Shown one piece after another: positions 60,936 to 64,000 of a DNA stretch of 64,000 nt (position 1 is the first letter of the stretch; each line of letters begins with the position of its first letter). Source of the DNA: DASQPA01 sp963757335 (GTDB taxonomy: Bacteria; Acidobacteriota; Thermoanaerobaculia; Multivoradales; UBA5704); assembly GCA_963757335.1 (NCBI GenBank), contig CAVWRJ010000008.1:620001-684000 (forward strand), written 5' to 3'. The translations under genes and the position numbers were made by a program. The notes below the pieces were generated by a model that was not told where the DNA came from, did not search any database, and was given only the letters and a program-made list of their open reading frames with translations.

Positions 60936-61565
60936 TTCGCTGCCTCGGCCCGCGCTGGCTACATCGGAGAAATGCCGGGCGAAGATTCCTGGTCCGAGGC
61001 GACTCTACCGCTTGACGTCCGTCCACCCCACCCCTCGACAGCGTTTTCTTCCCTGGCTTCTTAGACCACCTCACCGAGCGTGACGAGCCCCTGACAGCCC
61101 GCGAGGCCGAGTACGCGGGTCCGTGAAAGTGCGAGTCCGTTCCCGGCCGTCCCGCGGTGGTCGCGGTGCTCCGGGCCTGGGAGGACCTCGACCGCGGCGA
61201 CCTCCCCGAGGGCACCTTCTGGCACGAGGAGACCGCGGCCTTGGTCGCCATCGCCCTGCCGCTTCTCGGCCGGGAACCGCTCTTCGGTACTACCCAGCTT
61301 CTCATCTTAAGGAGCCCAGATAGGGCCATCTCAATCGTTACGCAGCAGATCCGGGCGAAGCGGTGAACTCCGTCGCGCCGCCACGGTTTCGTGTCCTTGA
61401 GAGCCCATCCGCCTCAACAAATCAGCTGCAGAGGTGTCTACCTGAGCAGATGCCATACTGCTTAGCCAGTCTCGAAGGAATCAATAGTGGAGAGCGGCAT
61501 GAGTCTGAATGCTGTGCAAATGATCCGAGTTGATACGTCTATTCACGATCCCAACTGGAGGGCGG
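60936..61565. other. Intergenic region with possible degraded coding remnants
   Basis: No intact gene. Two short protein-like stretches in different frames (VFFPGFLDHLTERDEPLTAR at about 61043-61123; AVLRAWEDLDRGDLPEGTF at about 61160-61215) may be remains of a decayed gene. From about 61380 the base composition becomes less GC-rich. This 630-base gap separates array R3 from the CHAT operon. Confidence 0.4.
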
Positions 61566-62801
61566 ATGATCTCGTACGAAGACTTTGACCTGCGAATTCG
61601 GGCGGACGGCAAAGGATTCGTGGTTTCAGCCCGGCGAGGATCTCAGTCCGCGAGCGAGTCGTTCGAGCTCGACTTGTCGCGCTCTTGGGACCTTTGGCAC
61701 TTCGAGGGGTGCGGTTCAGCAGAGACCAAGGAATTGGGGTCCGCGCTGTTCGACGCGCTGATCTGGGGGAGGGTTCGCGATCTATATCAGCAAGCGCGAG
61801 GTGGCACCAGTAGCGATCCCGCAAAAGGCCTGCGAATCCGCATCCTGCTCGATCCGCGGGATGAGCGGCTGCGGCCTCTCCTCCGCCTACCGTGGGAAAT
61901 CCTGTTCGACCGCTCAGCAGATGCGGGTGGTCTGCCGGCACTCGATCCGCGGCGGCCGATCGTCCGCACGATCGACAGCATTGAGCAGACCCTTCCCTCG
62001 ACTCCGGGACCGCTCCAACGCGTCTTACTTGCGTTGTCGAACCCTCGCCGTTCAGTACCCCTCGATCTCGATAGCGAGTGCGCCAGGGCCGAAGAAGCTC
62101 TTGGGCGCATCTCAATCCGTCCCAAAATCCTTAGGCAGGTGACTCGTTCCAAGTTAGTCGAGAGCATCTGCGATTATGAGCCTCAGATTTTCCACTTCAT
62201 GGGGCACGGGACCTTTGACCCAGGGATTGGGGAGGGCGTGATCCTGCTTGAAGACGAGTATGGAGGACAAGATGTCCTCCAGGCATCGACCCTGGCCAGT
62301 TTCTTTGCAGGCAAACCGATGCCACGGCTGGTGGTTCTCGCTTCATGTCTCTCTGCCGAGCCCGGTCGAGATCCCGCCTTCGGTCCCTTTGCAAGCGTCG
62401 CTGCTGCTCTGGTCGCCGCGGGTCTGCCAGCGGTGGTTGCGATGCAGACGCAAGTGCTCGACAGGAGCGCGATCCACTTCACCGAGCGCCTGTATCGGCG
62501 TGTCGTCCAGGGCGATCCGATCGAGGCTGCGGTTTCCGACGCCCGCATCGCTCTGCGAGCGGGTCGGGCAGAAACGCTCGATTGGGCCGTGCCGGTGCTC
62601 TTCGTGCGGGGACACGAGGGTGGGATTGCAGCAACTACGAAGCCTGATTCGCCGAAACCTAGGCAGTCGAAGGCCGCTAAGATCCCGCCAAGACCCCCGT
62701 CACCAGCTCGATCGACAACTATCTACCAGCGCGACGTGGGGATTCAGATTATCGGAGATGTCGGCCGGATTTCTCGGGACGAGGAAGGCACAAAACGATG
62801 A
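61566..62801 (+). CDS. CHAT-domain cysteine protease
   Basis: 411 residues from ATG 61566 (GGAGGG just upstream). An N-terminal beta-rich domain of about 110 residues is followed by the CHAT caspase-like protease: RIRILLDPRDERLRPLLRLP, WEILFD, FHFMGHGTFDP (catalytic His214) and VVLASCLSAEPG (catalytic Cys261), then GLPAVVAMQ and FTERLYRRV. The C-terminal 60 residues are Pro/Lys/Ser-rich and end in RDVGIQIIGDVGRIS. The gene overlaps the next by 4 bases. CHAT proteases often act in defence or in type III CRISPR-linked and other cell-death systems; that role here is inferred from context. Confidence 0.88.
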   Translation: MISYEDFDLRIRADGKGFVVSARRGSQSASESFELDLSRSWDLWHFEGCGSAETKELGSALFDALIWGRVRDLYQQARGGTSSDPAKGLRIRILLDPRDERLRPLLRLPWEILFDRSADAGGLPALDPRRPIVRTIDSIEQTLPSTPGPLQRVLLALSNPRRSVPLDLDSECARAEEALGRISIRPKILRQVTRSKLVESICDYEPQIFHFMGHGTFDPGIGEGVILLEDEYGGQDVLQASTLASFFAGKPMPRLVVLASCLSAEPGRDPAFGPFASVAAALVAAGLPAVVAMQTQVLDRSAIHFTERLYRRVVQGDPIEAAVSDARIALRAGRAETLDWAVPVLFVRGHEGGIAATTKPDSPKPRQSKAAKIPPRPPSPARSTTIYQRDVGIQIIGDVGRISRDEEGTKR

Positions 62802-64000
62802 CCACGGGCGATCGAGAGGAAGTGCGGCCGGGTGAACAGCTGAGGGGAGAGAACGAGGAAAAAAGACCTTCCGGTCTCGAGCTGACAGCAAAAACCGAGG
62901 TCAATGCAGAGGAAATCAAGGTTCTGCTGAACGGCCCCACGATCGGGACGCAGTACATCAATCTCGGATCGAGCGGATCTGCCCAGGAAAAACCGTTGGA
63001 AGATCTACCCGATGACCTGCCGAGTCTCCCGCCAAACCTCCACCCATTTCGAGACCCACGCCACAATCGCCTGCTGAGCGACCTTGAAGACCGGCGAATC
63101 CTCCTGCTCACTTCTTATCAGGAAAGTGCTGCCTATGCCGCGGCCTATTCGCTTGTCACCGACGAGCACTTCAGCCGCCAGTTCAAGAAGGCTCTATTTC
63201 CAGCCCGCAGCCGAGATAAGGAGCGATCGGACCTCGACTTGGTGGCTTTAACTGAGGACGAATTTATAGCTGAGGCACCACAGATACTGCTGATCGAGAT
63301 TGATAGTCAATGCACCCTGCTCGACTCTGCGCTAACGTTAGGTTGGGGTATTGTGGCAAAAGTCCGCGATAGGCTGGAAACCTACTCCTCGTACCTGGTT
63401 CTGGCTGTCAACGAGGATCTATTGCGCGATGAGGCTGTGACGGCAAGAGTCAGAAACTCTTTCCCGTACTATGCCGTCTCTCACCTCCGCTATTTACTCA
63501 CCCGGCATCATGCGGATCGCGCCGAGGATCTTGAAAGGCGGCTCCTCGCCACCATTGAACGCGAGGCGAGTCCGATGAACCTGCGAGAACTCCAGCAACG
63601 CGTAGCGGGGCGGCTGGCGGAGGGTGTAGCCGCTTTTGAGAACCTTCTACTCGAACTGGAGGAGGCGAGCAGTCTTCCGTCCGCCATTCGCAAAGAACGA
63701 CTACAGCCGGTTCAGCCGCAGGATATTTTTCGCGAAGAGTCGCAAATTCATCGGACTGCTGCCTTCGTCGCAACCTATTTCCCAGATCTCGGTCAAAGGG
63801 ACTTCGATCGCCTCGTACTCATGCTGCTCGGCGACGAGACCTCGACCGTGGAACGAACGAGGCAGGTCGTCGGTAGCGACGGAGGAGTGACTACTCTTCA
63901 CGAAGAGATCGAGGAGCGGTGGTCTGATCGCTGGCTTCGGGGCGCGGACCGAGTGTTCCGCGACTGTTATTTACGTGCGGTGATCTCGACAGGCGGCTCG
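62798..64000 (+). CDS. Large unknown partner of the CHAT protease (incomplete)
   Basis: 401 residues visible, running off the window. It starts inside the CHAT stop (ATGA). Residues 1-65 are charged and contain VNAEEIKVLLNGPTIGTQYI, resembling the tail of the CHAT protein (GIQIIGDVG). From about residue 75 a globular alpha/beta region follows (RDPRHNRLLSDLEDRRILLL-TSYQESAAYAAAYSLV, AEAPQILLIEIDS), reminiscent of an ATPase-like or STAND-type core but with no Walker A loop visible; then helices. Base composition is low in GC and codon use is relaxed. No family recognised. Confidence 0.75.
   Translation, partial: MTTGDREEVRPGEQLRGENEEKRPSGLELTAKTEVNAEEIKVLLNGPTIGTQYINLGSSGSAQEKPLEDLPDDLPSLPPNLHPFRDPRHNRLLSDLEDRRILLLTSYQESAAYAAAYSLVTDEHFSRQFKKALFPARSRDKERSDLDLVALTEDEFIAEAPQILLIEIDSQCTLLDSALTLGWGIVAKVRDRLETYSSYLVLAVNEDLLRDEAVTARVRNSFPYYAVSHLRYLLTRHHADRAEDLERRLLATIEREASPMNLRELQQRVAGRLAEGVAAFENLLLELEEASSLPSAIRKERLQPVQPQDIFREESQIHRTAAFVATYFPDLGQRDFDRLVLMLLGDETSTVERTRQVVGSDGGVTTLHEEIEERWSDRWLRGADRVFRDCYLRAVISTGGS

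Noticed and set aside
61157..61366. Small gene before the CHAT operon
   Set aside because: Only a short protein-like stretch, no ribosome site, and a neighbouring stretch in another frame; treated as possible remnants of a decayed gene.

Overview
The window is high-GC, densely coded bacterial chromosome, most likely from an Acidobacteriota lineage. The pointers are an acidobacterial-type VWFA protein, DUF5818-like secreted proteins, a futalosine-pathway MqnD, and several Ser/Thr-kinase, FHA and HD-GYP signalling proteins. This assignment is an inference from gene families; there is no rRNA in the window to test it.

Layout. 1-9.8 kb: housekeeping and metabolic genes (FAD oxidoreductase, apaH, an aconitase-family enzyme with its swivel domain first, FMN reductase, FadL-like porin, phosphoesterase, M20 hydrolase, STAS protein, asparaginase, rhodanese lipoprotein). 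10-16.4 kb: FAD-linked oxidase, three DUF5818-like exported proteins around mqnD, an HAD phosphatase, and a dienelactone hydrolase behind a 21-bp-period repeat array. 16.6-28.9 kb: a repeated module made of a short exported peptide gene, a hairpin, and a gene for a zinc-finger/TPR protein. There are three peptide+TPR pairs plus one orphan TPR gene, and between the copies lie a PilZ protein, a cell-wall amidase, a MamK-like actin and an HExxH membrane protein. 29-34.3 kb: a selenocysteine formate dehydrogenase operon (catalytic, Fe-S and NrfD subunits). 34.4-37.5 kb: UdgX, a VapBC pair, and what appears to be a second selenoprotein, an exported thioredoxin-fold protein interrupted by an in-frame UGA followed by a SECIS-like hairpin. 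37.5-41.8 kb: Cys-rich secreted protein, glycosyltransferase, second 21-bp array, a DUF4157 (eCIS-core) protein, flavin reductase. 42-49.8 kb: a same-strand run of porin, cupredoxin, Cache-HAMP-cyclase-like-Ser/Thr kinase, GAF-HD-GYP and FHA-GAF-adenylate cyclase. 49.8-56.4 kb: LysM/peptidase-like protein, VWFA protein, Uma2 nuclease and a collapsed copy of it, CapA-like and DUF4262 proteins. 56.4-60.3 kb: fatty-acid oxidation pair (FadJ-like and a frameshifted acyl-CoA synthetase). 60.4-64 kb: tRNA-Pro, a third 21-bp array, then a visibly lower-GC island with a CHAT protease translationally coupled to a large unknown partner that runs off the window.

The strongest candidates for undescribed biology are the peptide/TPR modules with a covarying leader RNA, the second UGA-interrupted selenoprotein, a family of intergenic palindromes whose arms change between copies but stay complementary, three unrelated-sequence arrays that share a 21-bp period, and the CHAT island. 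Four genes (the peptide-linked TPR at 27-28.4 kb, the exported selenoprotein, the porin at 42 kb, the acyl-CoA synthetase) carry single-base-type frameshifts, at least partly at homopolymers, so some may be assembly errors.
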